Positions 16,542-26,546 are shown, counted from the stretch's first letter. The stretch is DNA of 64,000 nt from Vallitalea pronyensis (GCF_018141445.1 NZ_CP058649.1:1693001-1757000), one strand, 5' to 3'. Notes: a model not told the origin generated them from the letters alone. A program made the numbers and translations.

Positions 16542-18046
16542 ATGAAAAAACCACATGTGATTATGTTCGTTGCCGATCAGTATCGAATGGATTCAATAGG
16601 ATACGGTTCGTGTGAAGCAGCAGTGACGCCCAATTTTAATCAATTAGCAGAGGAAGGCCTAGGTTTCCAACATGCTTTTTGTCAAAATACAGTTTGTGTA
16701 CCAAGTCGCATCAGTTTTATGACAGGTTATTATCCCCATGTAAAAGGTTACCGTACCATGCATCATCTGGCAGGGAGTGACGAACCGAACTTGCTGAAGA
16801 ATATGAAGGATAATGGTTATCATGTATACTGGGGTGGTAGAAATGATATTTTACGTGAAGATGTGGACTTAAGAGCGTATTGTCATGAAAGAAATAACCG
16901 TTATGAAGCGATGTTCAATGCATATAGAGGTATGTCAGAGGATAACAAAGGTGAGCGTACAAAAACAGTGTTGAAGCATATGAAAGAAGAAAGGGAAAAG
17001 CGGATGAAGGGACCAGAGCGGTTCCGCTATTCACACTATTATGGTGTTGAAGATATTTCTGGATTTAGAGATGCAGATATGCTCGAAATACAAGATGCTA
17101 TCACGTTTATTCGTCATTATGACGAAGAAGAACCGCTGATGCTGTATCTTGCACTAGCACTGCCACATCCGCCGTATCAAGTGGATGAGAAGTATTACAA
17201 TCAAATTGATCCGAATAAAATCCCTAAACCCATTCGGTTGACACCTGAACAGCTTGATATGAAACCAGCTATGGAAAGAGGTATTCGGGCAAATCAGAAA
17301 CTCTATGATATGTCAGATGAGGAATTAAAAGAAATCAAGCGGGTTTATTTGGCCATGGGAACGAAGCTGGATGACGGATTTGGTCAATTAATGCATGCAC
17401 TCAAAGAAAAGGGGATGTATGATGACAGTTTGATCATGATGTTTAGTGATCATGGAGACTATACAGGTGATTTTGAAATTGCGGAGAAATCTCAAAATAC
17501 ATTTGAAGATGTGTTAACCAATGTGCCTCTCATCATTAAACCGCCTTTTAACGTTGAATCAAAGCTTGGAGAAGAGGCACTGGTTGAACTGATTGACTTG
17601 CAGGCAACTATTTATGACATGGCAGATATTGAAGCCCATCATACCCACTTTGGTCAATCCTTATTGCCCATCCTTAAAGGGAAAAAAGAACACAGAGATT
17701 TCGTCTTTACTGAAGGTGGTCGCATAGAAGGTGAGGAGCATTGTACGGATTCAGGGCATACTAAAAGTAATGAATATTGGGCAAGAACCGTCGTCCAGAA
17801 TGAAATCCCTGGTCATACCAAAGCATTGATGGTGCGAAACAAATCCTATAAATTTGTCTACCGATTATATGAAACAAATGAGTTTTATGATCTTGAGAAG
17901 GATCCTTACGAGTTAAACAATGAAATAGAAAATGAAGCTTACGCTTCATTCATCCATGAATTTGAAAAGGTGGCGTTAAAGTATTATATGGAAACGACGG
18001 ATGTAGTACCTAAGCGCCGGGATGCAAGAGTTGAAAGGAGTTTATG

Positions 18047-18047
<1 letters not shown>
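16542..18047 (+). CDS. Type I sulfatase (Cys type) inside the PTS operon, cytoplasmic
   Basis: 501 residues. Start 'VIMFVADQYRMDSIG' holds the first metal-binding Asp; 'VCVPSRISFMTGYYPH' is the canonical C-x-P-S-R-x4-T-G motif with Cys52 becoming formylglycine; 'MMFSDHGDYTGDF' is the second metal site; the C-terminal 'EFYDLEKDPYELNN' is common in this family. No signal peptide, so it acts on sugar already in the cell. It lies between EIIC and EIIB with its stop overlapping the EIIB start, so it is made in step with the transporter. Most likely it desulfates the phosphorylated disaccharide or a cleavage product before or after the GH1 enzyme acts (inference). It needs a maturase (anSME type) that is not in this window. 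Confidence 0.92.
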
Positions 18048-19776
<1,729 letters not shown>

Positions 19777-19806
19777 TGAGTCATGCTAAATGAATAAGGA
19801 GCAATT

Positions 19807-20070
19807 ATGTATAAAAAAGAAGTGAAAATTATAAATGAAGAAGGTTTACATGCAAGACCAGCTTCGCTATTTGTGAAAATAGCCAATAAGTACAAATCGG
19901 AAATTAAGATTGCCTGTAAAGGAAATTCTGGATTTGCTAAATCAATATTAAATATTATGGCACTTGGTGCGCATAAAGATTCTGTTATAGAAATTACAGC
20001 TGAGGGCAATGATGAAGTTGAAGCTGTTGAAGCGTTGATTGAATTTGTAGCCGCTGGTTGCGGAGAGTAA
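19807..20070 (+). CDS. HPr-like phosphocarrier protein
   Basis: 87 residues of the HPr fold. 'EEGLHARPAS' places the active His at 15, and 'FAKSILNIMALG' places the regulatory serine at 46 with the HPr-kinase recognition context of Firmicutes, so the protein may work both in transport and in carbon catabolite control. It closes the PTS operon, 30 bp after the GH1 gene with AAGGAGC. A cell normally has one general HPr near ptsI. Here a copy travels with a substrate-specific operon and without ptsI, so it may be a dedicated carrier or a Crh-like paralogue, although the intact His15 argues against Crh. Confidence 0.9.
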   Translation: MYKKEVKIINEEGLHARPASLFVKIANKYKSEIKIACKGNSGFAKSILNIMALGAHKDSVIEITAEGNDEVEAVEALIEFVAAGCGE

Positions 20071-20078
20071 AATAAAGT

Positions 20079-20132
20079 GGAACTGTTGCACTGGATATGA
20101 GTATGTGTCTAGTGTACAGCTCCGTTCTTTTG
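20079..20132 (+). terminator. Imperfect hairpin after the PTS operon, probable terminator
   Basis: 20079-20092 pairs imperfectly with 20111-20123 and TTCTTTTG follows. It is weak but well placed 9 bp after the HPr stop. Confidence 0.4.
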
Positions 20133-20216
20133 TAGTAGTGTTTAATTAAGCGTTTTTTCGATGAATACTATTAGAGATGCTTAAGGAAAAGCACAGTCAT
20201 CGTGACAAAAATTTTA

Positions 20217-20245
20217 TTGACTAATGATGAAATTAGATATACAAT
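20217..20245 (+). promoter_or_regulatory. Promoter of the MFS transporter
   Basis: TTGACT (20217-20222), 17-bp spacer, TACAAT (20240-20245). It predicts a transcript with a leader of about 135 nt before the TTG start at 20387. Confidence 0.55.
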
Positions 20246-20278
20246 ATAAAAAACTAAACGCATAAGGAGACTTGCAAC

Positions 20279-20378
20279 ATGTATCGTCCAATTTAGATTC
20301 CTACGAATTTAATAATTTATATTTAAAATGCTAGAGAAATGACATTAGCAATTTTTTGTTGATTAAAAAATTCGGAGG
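20279..20378 (+). promoter_or_regulatory. Candidate translational attenuator: 5-codon leader ORF plus anti-ribosome-site stem
   Basis: An ATG at 20279 follows AAGGAG (20264-20269) and encodes MYRPI then TAG (20294-20296). Four bases later CCTACGAATTT (20300-20310) can pair at 10 of 11 positions with AAATTCGGAGG (20368-20378), which contains the ribosome binding site of the MFS gene. A competing hairpin AATTTTTT / AAAAAATT (20351-20358 with 20365-20372) would use part of the same strand. This layout (short ORF, anti-SD, SD) is that of ribosome-stalling attenuators of the erm type. The function is inferred from structure only. Confidence 0.45.
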
Positions 20379-20386
20379 TAACTAAA

Positions 20387-21538
20387 TTGAATAGTACGAG
20401 AAATGTGTACTTCATGTACATCATTGTTTTTTTGCAAGGTTTTGTTTTTTATGGTCCCGTAGCGACTCTATTTAGACAAGCTAGGGGTCTTTCTATGTCT
20501 GAAATCTTTATGATTGAGTCCATCGCTTGGCTACTTGTTATTGTATTAGAAGTGCCTTGGGGATGGATTTCAGATAGATTTGGCTATAAGAAGACGTTAG
20601 TAGTCGTTAATACATTATTTTTTGTATCGAAGATTGTTTTTTATTCAGCCCATTCTTTTGAATTATTTTTGCTTGAGCGTGTCATGCTGTCCATCGTTGT
20701 ATCTGGGATGTCAGGATGTGATACAGCACTCATATATGAATCAATAGATGAATCTCAAGCACAAAAGGTATTTGGTAAATATAGTGCTTTTGGAACTTTG
20801 GGGTTTCTAATAGCATCCGTTTTATCAACATTTATTGTATCTGTATCCCTAGAAAATACCGCTCTGTTTACAATATTTCCTTATGGGATATCCGTGATCG
20901 TGACCTTATTTTTAGTTGAAGTTAAATTAGAAAAAAAAGAAAAGATAAGCATTCTGTCAAATATTAAGGTGGCTTTTAAGGATAAAACCATCATTATATT
21001 TGTTTTGGCAATTGCCTTAGTTGTTGAGGTAGTGCAAGCGATAACAGTTTTTTTAAATCAAGCTCAGTATGTAAGGAGTGGCATTGACCCAAAATATTTT
21101 GGATTAATTCTAGCAGGCATCCAATGTATGCGCTTGCTATCAGCTAAAGCAAATGTTATAAGTAAAAAGTTTGGAAACATGTCTTCAATAAGTATGCTTA
21201 TTAGTGTCATAACTGTAAGTGGTTTATTGTTAATACTAACCTCTAACCCAGTGTTAAGTGTAATATGTGTTGTGATGATTGCTCTAAGTATATCTGTTAT
21301 TGGCCCCATTGAATTGGATGTAAAAAATAAGATGATTAAGGGGAGTGATAGGGCTACCATACTCTCTATCTATTCAATGATAGGCGGATTGATTGGATCA
21401 ATTGGAAATATTATTATTGGTAAGGTAGCGGATATTTCTGTTCAGCACGGACTAACAACCTGTACAATGATGAGTATCTTATCATTAGTTTTAATAAGGA
21501 TTTATTCAAAACGTAACATAAATTCAGTGAAGCGTTAA
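20387..21538 (+). CDS. MFS transporter, possible drug efflux
   Basis: 383 residues with about twelve membrane helices. 'EVPWGWISDRFGYKKTLVV' between helices 2 and 3 is the MFS motif A (G-x3-D-R-x-G-x-[KR]). A second, weaker loop copy 'VISKKFGN' occurs in the C-terminal half. It starts with TTG at 20387, 8 bp after GGAGG. It is slightly short for the superfamily but has both halves. Its own promoter and structured leader separate it from the PTS operon, and a terminator follows, so it is a single-gene unit. The attenuator-like leader suggests induction by a translation inhibitor, which would make it an efflux pump (inference). Substrate not predictable from sequence. Confidence 0.85.
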   Translation: MNSTRNVYFMYIIVFLQGFVFYGPVATLFRQARGLSMSEIFMIESIAWLLVIVLEVPWGWISDRFGYKKTLVVVNTLFFVSKIVFYSAHSFELFLLERVMLSIVVSGMSGCDTALIYESIDESQAQKVFGKYSAFGTLGFLIASVLSTFIVSVSLENTALFTIFPYGISVIVTLFLVEVKLEKKEKISILSNIKVAFKDKTIIIFVLAIALVVEVVQAITVFLNQAQYVRSGIDPKYFGLILAGIQCMRLLSAKANVISKKFGNMSSISMLISVITVSGLLLILTSNPVLSVICVVMIALSISVIGPIELDVKNKMIKGSDRATILSIYSMIGGLIGSIGNIIIGKVADISVQHGLTTCTMMSILSLVLIRIYSKRNINSVKR

Positions 21539-21578
21539 TTTGATAACAGGGTCACTGAATTGACAAAATCATAATTAT

Positions 21579-21609
21579 GCTCTGTCTCGACAATGAGATA
21601 GGGCTTTTT
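21579..21609 (+). terminator. Rho-independent terminator of the MFS gene
   Basis: 10-bp stem GCTCTGTCTC / GAGATAGGGC with two G-T pairs, 6-nt loop, five T. Confidence 0.75.
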
Positions 21610-21727
21610 ACTAGCAGTTTAATGTAATTATTAGATGATAGAAATATCCTTTATGACTACTATCTTAATTGCTAATAGTAAGCTAACCTGATACAATTAA
21701 CATAAATTAAGAAAAGGTGGTACAAAA

Positions 21728-22735
21728 ATGGAATCATTGCAAGCATGTGAAGACATGAAACTCTTTTCACCAGTAAAAATTGGAAAACAAGTATTGAAAA
21801 ATCGAATCGTTATGGCGCCGATGGTTACGTATCATCTTGATCATAAACAAAGTAACAAAGATAAAATCATGCAGTACTACCAAGAAAGATTAGAAAATCC
21901 TATTGGAATGCTGGTGAGTCAATCCATTTTTGTGCCCAAATTAGGTGTAGCAATGGAGAAGTTCGAAGATACCTATCATTGGTTTGTAGAAGCGTTAAAT
22001 GAAAATTGCAAGAAACATGGTACAAAATGTGTTATACAATTATCCTATGATAGTCCAAGCTATTATGAAGACGGCTTTGTGGATGTCACAAATTATTCTC
22101 AAGAGGAATTGTTAGAGCTTAAAAATAAATATATTGATTGTATAAAATTATTGTTAACATGGGATGTGGATGGGATAGAATTACATGGTGCCCATGGTTA
22201 TTTTATGAATATGATGAACGCTATTGAAACGAATAAAAGGAAGGATCAATTTGGTCTAGGAAAAATGAGCTATACGTTTTTGAAAGAAATTATTGAAAGT
22301 GTAAGACCATTTTTAGGAGATAAAATGCTTACATATCGATTAGGGCTTTCTAATGATGAAGTTGAGAATATAAAGATGTCTCAATTTCTTCAAGAAATGA
22401 AAATCGACTCAATTCATTATTCCTATGGCATTCCAAAACCTAAACATATTGAACTGAATGCTTTTGCAGAATATTTTGATGTGGTAAAAATGTCAATACG
22501 CACATCAGAGCATATTAAAGTACCGACGATTTTCTCAAATGAAATAAGGACGTTAAATAGAGCCGAAAATCTTTTAAAACATACAAAAGCTGAATTAATT
22601 GCATTTGGAAGACCTTTTCTTGCAGATGCTAATTTCATTAATCATGCTTTAACAGATCTTAATTATAAACCATGTATATCTTGTAAAAAATGCAGGTGGT
22701 TTTATGAACCAGATAATTGTGTTCAAAAAAAATAA
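21728..22735 (+). CDS. NADH:flavin oxidoreductase (old yellow enzyme family), short form
   Basis: 335 residues covering one FMN-binding TIM barrel. 'LKNRIVMAPMVTYHLDHK' is the FMN-contact start; 'DGIELHGAHGYFMNMMNA' is the conserved substrate/FMN segment (normally HxAHGYLxxxF); 'AELIAFGRPFLADANFINHA' binds the phosphate; the tail 'CISCKKCRW' leaves a CxxCxxC-like cluster that in the long family members begins the 4Fe-4S site. The C-terminal FAD/NAD domain is absent, so either it is a genuine short-type enzyme or it has lost that half. In 'GAHGYFMNMMNA' the Phe common in the family is Met. AAAAGGTGG precedes the ATG. It has its own unit ending at the hairpin at 22861. Confidence 0.82.
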   Translation: MESLQACEDMKLFSPVKIGKQVLKNRIVMAPMVTYHLDHKQSNKDKIMQYYQERLENPIGMLVSQSIFVPKLGVAMEKFEDTYHWFVEALNENCKKHGTKCVIQLSYDSPSYYEDGFVDVTNYSQEELLELKNKYIDCIKLLLTWDVDGIELHGAHGYFMNMMNAIETNKRKDQFGLGKMSYTFLKEIIESVRPFLGDKMLTYRLGLSNDEVENIKMSQFLQEMKIDSIHYSYGIPKPKHIELNAFAEYFDVVKMSIRTSEHIKVPTIFSNEIRTLNRAENLLKHTKAELIAFGRPFLADANFINHALTDLNYKPCISCKKCRWFYEPDNCVQKK

Positions 22736-22740
22736 CATAA

Positions 22741-22860
22741 AGAATATCAGCAGCAAAAGTATTATTAGATAATATTGAAGGAATTTTAGCAAATTATGAT
22801 CAGCAGTTTAATCTGGAATCTAAGCTGATTGAAAGAGATAGTGTGTTTGCTTTAAAAGTA
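22741..22860 (+). other. Possible gene relic (codon-like open frame without start)
   Basis: Directly after the previous stop, in another frame, the DNA reads as a protein-like segment (ISAAKVLLDNIEGILANYDQ, then QFNLESKLIERDSVFAL) with no start codon or ribosome site. It runs into the terminator hairpin. It may be the tail of a deleted gene, or chance. I do not recognise it. Confidence 0.25.
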
Positions 22861-22899
22861 AGGGGATGTCGGAAAATTATTTTCCGTCATCCCCTTTTT
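22861..22899. terminator. Strong bidirectional terminator between convergent genes
   Basis: AGGGGATG-CGGAAAA arm (22861-22876) pairs with TTTTCCG-CATCCCCT (22880-22895), with T and A tracts on either side. It lies 4 bp from the stop of the minus-strand flavoprotein gene. Confidence 0.85.
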
Positions 22900-22902
22900 A
22901 GG

Positions 22903-24291
22903 TCAACTAACCGAATCATTATTAACAATCTTCTCCAAGGATGCGATCATGCCGGGTTTAATTTTATTGGAATAAATTTCTTTCCGTATAAAAGGGATTT
23001 TACACATCAACATCAATACAAAATTCCTTATCCTTGATGTATAATATTTTTGAGGAAAATCATAGACGTTATGTGTTCGATATGCTTTATGGTCGGCGAT
23101 AAATGGGAATCTTAATTCTCCCCATATTTCATCTCGAAATAATTTCATACCAGCAATGCCAAGAAATGTAGTGGGTCTACGATAATTGCAATCGGATAAT
23201 TTTATAAGATTATTGGCTAATGCATATAGGTGATTATCCAGTTCGCTATTGGTAGCATATTCATCTGTTACAAAACCAACCAAATGGGAACCTTGCCATT
23301 GAACATAGGCCTCCAAAATTTGTCTTAAATTAGGTACTTGGTTTAAAGGACCAGATAAGATAAAGCCAAACTGTTTATTGGATAGAGAGGGGGTATGTGT
23401 ATTGAAGAAGCCTCTATCCAAAAACATTTTCCATCTATAGGATAAGTATCGATGTTGAATGGTACCAGCAAAGATGATGATATCAGCCGCTTTTAATGTG
23501 TTATTATAGAAACGTATATAATCATCCTTATCATGATAAACGCACGTATAATCATAACCACATTTTAGACACCCCAAACATCCTCCTTTTATATCTAAAT
23601 CTTGAAGATTAACCACTTCAATAGACTGGACAAATGATAGTTTAAATGCATGGATCATGTTTTTTAGATTACTGTTTTCCAAAGAATCGGTTACAATTAT
23701 TATTTTTTTGTTGGAAGCATCTAGTTTATCCTGTTGAATTTCAGATACATAGTTAATTGGTGCATGTTTTACTGGATTGAAGGCTTTCAGTGTTGTGACT
23801 TGGTTTTCTATGGCATCGAAAAAGTTTTTTGCAAATAATAATAGATTGTTTCTTATAGCTTCTTTTTCTAAATCATACATATGTGGTGAAAAATCATCCA
23901 CATAATGCATATCTAAGTCATCGCAAATGGCATGCATATAATTGATAGCTGTATGATCATAAAAATGTATGGATGTAGCCAGTAAAGATGTGTATTTTTC
24001 TTTAAAGACAGCCGTCATATTTCTTTCAAAAATGAGTTCAATGAAGCGCTGATAACTTGAAGAAACCGTAAAAACATAAAGAGGAAATGCCCATAATACA
24101 CCATCACTGGATTTTATGGCATCCATGATATTCTCAAAATAGGCTTTATCCTTTTCTATTTTATGTATGTTTTTAGCAATATTAATGATTGTTAATCTGT
24201 GCTGTTTGTATTTCTTTTGGATATAATGGATATATTGCATGGTAACACTGATATCACCTTTGGGACTTCCATTTAAAACCACGATATTCAT
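22903..24291 (-). CDS. Flavodoxin-like oxidoreductase with two tandem flavin-fold domains
   Basis: 462 residues. The first domain (about 1-165) starts 'MNIVVLNGSPKGDISVTMQY', the FMN phosphate loop of NADPH-dependent FMN reductases, and has 'GVLWAFPLYVFTVSSSY'. The second (about 195-350) starts 'KKIIIVTDSLENSNLKNMI' and holds a cysteine group 'GGCLGCLKCGYDYTCVYHD' of the kind seen in iron-sulfur flavoproteins. The C-terminal 100 residues are basic and aromatic with a hydrophobic segment ('RIRNFVLMLMCKIPF'). The duplication with cysteines only in the second copy is notable. It is divergent from a TetR gene with overlapping promoters, so regulated by it. Role: reduction of a quinone, nitro or similar compound (inference). 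Confidence 0.8.
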   Translation of the reverse strand: MNIVVLNGSPKGDISVTMQYIHYIQKKYKQHRLTIINIAKNIHKIEKDKAYFENIMDAIKSSDGVLWAFPLYVFTVSSSYQRFIELIFERNMTAVFKEKYTSLLATSIHFYDHTAINYMHAICDDLDMHYVDDFSPHMYDLEKEAIRNNLLLFAKNFFDAIENQVTTLKAFNPVKHAPINYVSEIQQDKLDASNKKIIIVTDSLENSNLKNMIHAFKLSFVQSIEVVNLQDLDIKGGCLGCLKCGYDYTCVYHDKDDYIRFYNNTLKAADIIIFAGTIQHRYLSYRWKMFLDRGFFNTHTPSLSNKQFGFILSGPLNQVPNLRQILEAYVQWQGSHLVGFVTDEYATNSELDNHLYALANNLIKLSDCNYRRPTTFLGIAGMKLFRDEIWGELRFPFIADHKAYRTHNVYDFPQKYYTSRIRNFVLMLMCKIPFIRKEIYSNKIKPGMIASLEKIVNNDSVS

Positions 24292-24374
24292 ATAATTCTC
24301 TCCAATCTTATGATTATTGTTTTAAAAAGCATTTTGTAATCTGGAATATGGTTAGTGTAATAAAAACGAGCAAA

Positions 24375-24442
24375 GTTGACAGTGTAAACATAGGAAAATT
24401 ATACAGCACAAAGTTTACATTGTCAACATTTAATGATATAAT
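24375..24442. promoter_or_regulatory. Overlapping divergent promoters with two TetR operator-like palindromes
   Basis: GTTGACAGTGTAAAC (24375-24389) and GTTTACATTGTCAAC (24413-24427) are near-identical pseudo-palindromes in inverse orientation, centres 38 bp apart. Minus strand: TTGACA, 17 bp, TATAAT with the -10 at 24403-24398, driving the flavoprotein. Plus strand: TTTACA (24414-24419), 17 bp, TATAAT (24437-24442), driving tetR. The right palindrome covers both -35 boxes. Confidence 0.7.
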
Positions 24443-24476
24443 TTATAGAAATAGATGAAATAGGAGCGTATAGACA

Positions 24477-25085
24477 GTGGATAAAGCAACGTATCACCAT
24501 GGCGATTTAAAACAGGAATTAATCCATAATGGGTTATTATTATTAGATAAAGAGGGCATAGCAGGCTTTTCTTTAAGAAAAGTAGCAAGTATGTGCGGGG
24601 TTAGTCATAATGCGCCCTACAAGCATTTTAAAGATAAAGATGAGCTTATTCGTGACATTATTAGCGAAATATGGCATCAATTTTATTTAGCATTACGAAA
24701 AGGAGTTGACTTATATCCAGAGGAACCTGCGTTGCAAATAGTGGAAATGGGAAAACAATATGTAAAATTTTTGGTGGAAAATCCAGAGTACTTAAAATTA
24801 ATGTTTTTATCCGACAGTACTTTTCCTGTTAGACTTGAAATTAAAATTAATGAAGCGACAATAAGTTCCAATAAAAATAGTCCTGCATTCAAAGTCTTTA
24901 GGGATACTGCAGAAAATTATTTTAAAGAAATTCAATTAGATCAAGGGCTATATATGCAAAAGACATTAACCATGTGGAGCTTAGTCCATGGATTAGCTTT
25001 ATTGATACCTAAGAGTGTTATTGAATATGATAAGGGATACTTGGATTTGGTTGAAAGCTTAATTAGAATGAATATCGTAAAATAG
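24477..25085 (+). CDS. TetR/AcrR family transcriptional regulator
   Basis: 202 residues. The N-terminal helix-turn-helix is 'GFSLRKVASMCGVSHNAPYKHFKDKDELIRDI' in parts (about 30-60), with the V-S-x-x-x-x-Y-x-H-F-K-x-K-x-x-L pattern of TetR proteins. The remaining all-helical part resembles the TetR C-terminal ligand domain with 'MWSLVHGLALL' typical of the WHG-type. The start is GTG at 24477 after TAGGAGC. It is divergent from the two-domain flavoprotein and should repress both units through the palindromes between them (inference). Confidence 0.9.
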   Translation: MDKATYHHGDLKQELIHNGLLLLDKEGIAGFSLRKVASMCGVSHNAPYKHFKDKDELIRDIISEIWHQFYLALRKGVDLYPEEPALQIVEMGKQYVKFLVENPEYLKLMFLSDSTFPVRLEIKINEATISSNKNSPAFKVFRDTAENYFKEIQLDQGLYMQKTLTMWSLVHGLALLIPKSVIEYDKGYLDLVESLIRMNIVK

Positions 25086-25177
25086 TCATATTGATATAGG
25101 CGCTTAATATAATGTTGGTATGAGGTATAGAGGGTGGCTATCGTTCATCTTTAGTGGTGATAGGGTGAACATAACTA

Positions 25178-25200
25178 TTGATAATGATAGTCATTAACAA
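25178..25200. promoter_or_regulatory. Fur-box-like palindrome
   Basis: GATAATGATAGTCATTAAC at 25180-25198 matches the classical 19-bp Fur box at 17 positions, and the inverted repeat extends outwards to 25178-25200 (9 of 10 arm positions). It lies 64 bp before the ATG at 25264, in the promoter region of the following gene. Confidence 0.55.
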
Positions 25201-25263
25201 TAATACGCATAAGACTTTTTGATATTAGAGGGTAATAAGTCATTCATTAGAAGGAGGATTAGG

Positions 25264-25968
25264 ATGAGTAAATTTAATTGTAAACATCAAGCCTTGTTAA
25301 TTGCATGGATTAATCGAGCTGTTGTGCAAGAAATAGGTGATGACGAAGGTGAACGTATCATTAGAAAAGCTACTAAAATCTATGCCATGCAAAGAGGTGG
25401 AAGGATGGCTCAAAGAGCAAGAATGAATGGTGATGCATTAACCATGAACAGTTATTATACTTATGTAGAGTGGGTAGCGCAAAAAGGGGATTTTGATCAA
25501 AAGATAGTGGAAAAGATGCCAGATAGTAGGATCCATGTATTTAAGTGCCCATTCCATGATGTATGGAAAGAAAATAATCTCATGCCCTATGGTCGTTTCT
25601 ATTGTTTGGAGGTGGATAAAGGTGTGGTTAAAGGGTTTAATAAAGACTTGCATGTAGATGTTTTACAAACCAAACCTAATGGTGCTGATTATTGTGATCT
25701 TATTTTCAAGGAAGGTCACATGAATGTGAAAAACATGTTAAAGTTTATGTATAAAAAGTATATAAAATTAGGGAAGAAGGTCATCAAGCATTGGGAATAC
25801 CATTGTGGGCATACCTACAAAACCATGAAAGATGTGATTCAACAGGAATTAGGGAGTAGAAGTGAAGGTATTATGGAAAAAGCTTTACAGGATTTTACGG
25901 ATAGATTTGGACAAGAGAGTACGGATATTGTCACATCCTATGAACATACGGATTTTAACAGTATTTAA
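25264..25968 (+). CDS. L-2-amino-thiazoline-4-carboxylic acid hydrolase-like protein
   Basis: About 234 residues. The middle 'FKCPFHDVWKENNLMPYGRFYC' region (Cys, W, YG..YC), the acidic 'DVLQTKPNGADYCDLIF' segment and the alpha-helical start fit the family named after L-2-amino-thiazoline-4-carboxylate hydrolase (PF14196), where conserved cysteines are functionally important. The named activity opens a thiazoline ring to give S-carbamyl-cysteine, but most family members have no tested function. Start at ATG 25264 after AAGGAGG; an upstream in-frame codon at 25219 lacks a ribosome site. A Fur-like box sits in its promoter, which would link it to iron or cysteine/Fe-S status (inference). Single-gene unit. 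Confidence 0.75.
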   Translation: MSKFNCKHQALLIAWINRAVVQEIGDDEGERIIRKATKIYAMQRGGRMAQRARMNGDALTMNSYYTYVEWVAQKGDFDQKIVEKMPDSRIHVFKCPFHDVWKENNLMPYGRFYCLEVDKGVVKGFNKDLHVDVLQTKPNGADYCDLIFKEGHMNVKNMLKFMYKKYIKLGKKVIKHWEYHCGHTYKTMKDVIQQELGSRSEGIMEKALQDFTDRFGQESTDIVTSYEHTDFNSI

Positions 25969-26043
25969 ACATTAAGCTTCTAAGAATCAATAGAGGTATG
26001 AAGAGATTTTAAAGCGTATACATAGAGAAGAAACCAGTTTATT

Positions 26044-26070
26044 GCTTCCTGTTTGACGGGAAGCTTTTTT
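26044..26070 (+). terminator. Rho-independent terminator
   Basis: GCTTCC / GGAAGC stem (26044-26049, 26059-26064), 9-nt loop, six T. It lies 75 bp after the hydrolase-like gene. Confidence 0.75.
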
Positions 26071-26194
26071 GTTTAAGAAAGTTCTATAAGGACATATCCT
26101 TACATACGAGGAAATAGATTAAAAATGTATACCCATAATCTGTATTTTATATACTTTTTATCCTTACACGCTACGGTTATAATCAGGGTAGGAT

Positions 26195-26231
26195 GATAAG
26201 CAAAAACGTTATGGCTGGACCATGGCTTATC
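26195..26231 (+). other. Nested hairpin in the long leader upstream of the beta-helix gene
   Basis: GATAAGC (26195-26201) pairs with GCTTATC (26225-26231) and encloses ATGG / CCAT (26211-26214, 26220-26223) with a 5-nt loop and a 9-nt bulge. It is the only clear structure in the gene-free stretch 26071-26357. It does not match a riboswitch I know. Confidence 0.3.
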
Positions 26232-26357
26232 AAGGTGCGCTCTTTTATAAGGGGGGCTTTTCTTACAGATAAATCGGGAATGAATTTTGATTAAGCCAGA
26301 TGCTTTCTGAAGCAACCTCTCAAGTGAGAGTTGTTATAAAAAGAAAGGAGAAGCGTA

Positions 26358-26443
26358 ATGAACAAAAGAAGATTATCCTTACAATGGCATTATCCTCTAT
26401 TATATTAAGAGGTGATGGGGGACTAAGGCATCTTAAGTTCTGA
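26358..26443 (+). pseudogene. Possible frameshifted signal-peptide remnant
   Basis: ATG at 26358 follows a strong AAAGGAG but the frame stops after 16 codons. Adding one A in the A run near 26365-26368 would give MNKKKIILTMALSSIIL, a typical signal peptide, then RGDGGLRHLKF and a stop at 26441-26443. This suggests a decayed start of a secreted protein gene upstream of the intact one at 26547. It could also be a short leader ORF. Confidence 0.3.
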
Positions 26444-26546
26444 GATAAGGGACATGTTAATGGCATACATAAGACAGAAAAGGCTTAAATGACTCAAAGA
26501 GATTCACTTAAAGGGATAACAATATGAATCTAAAGGAGTTGAAACA

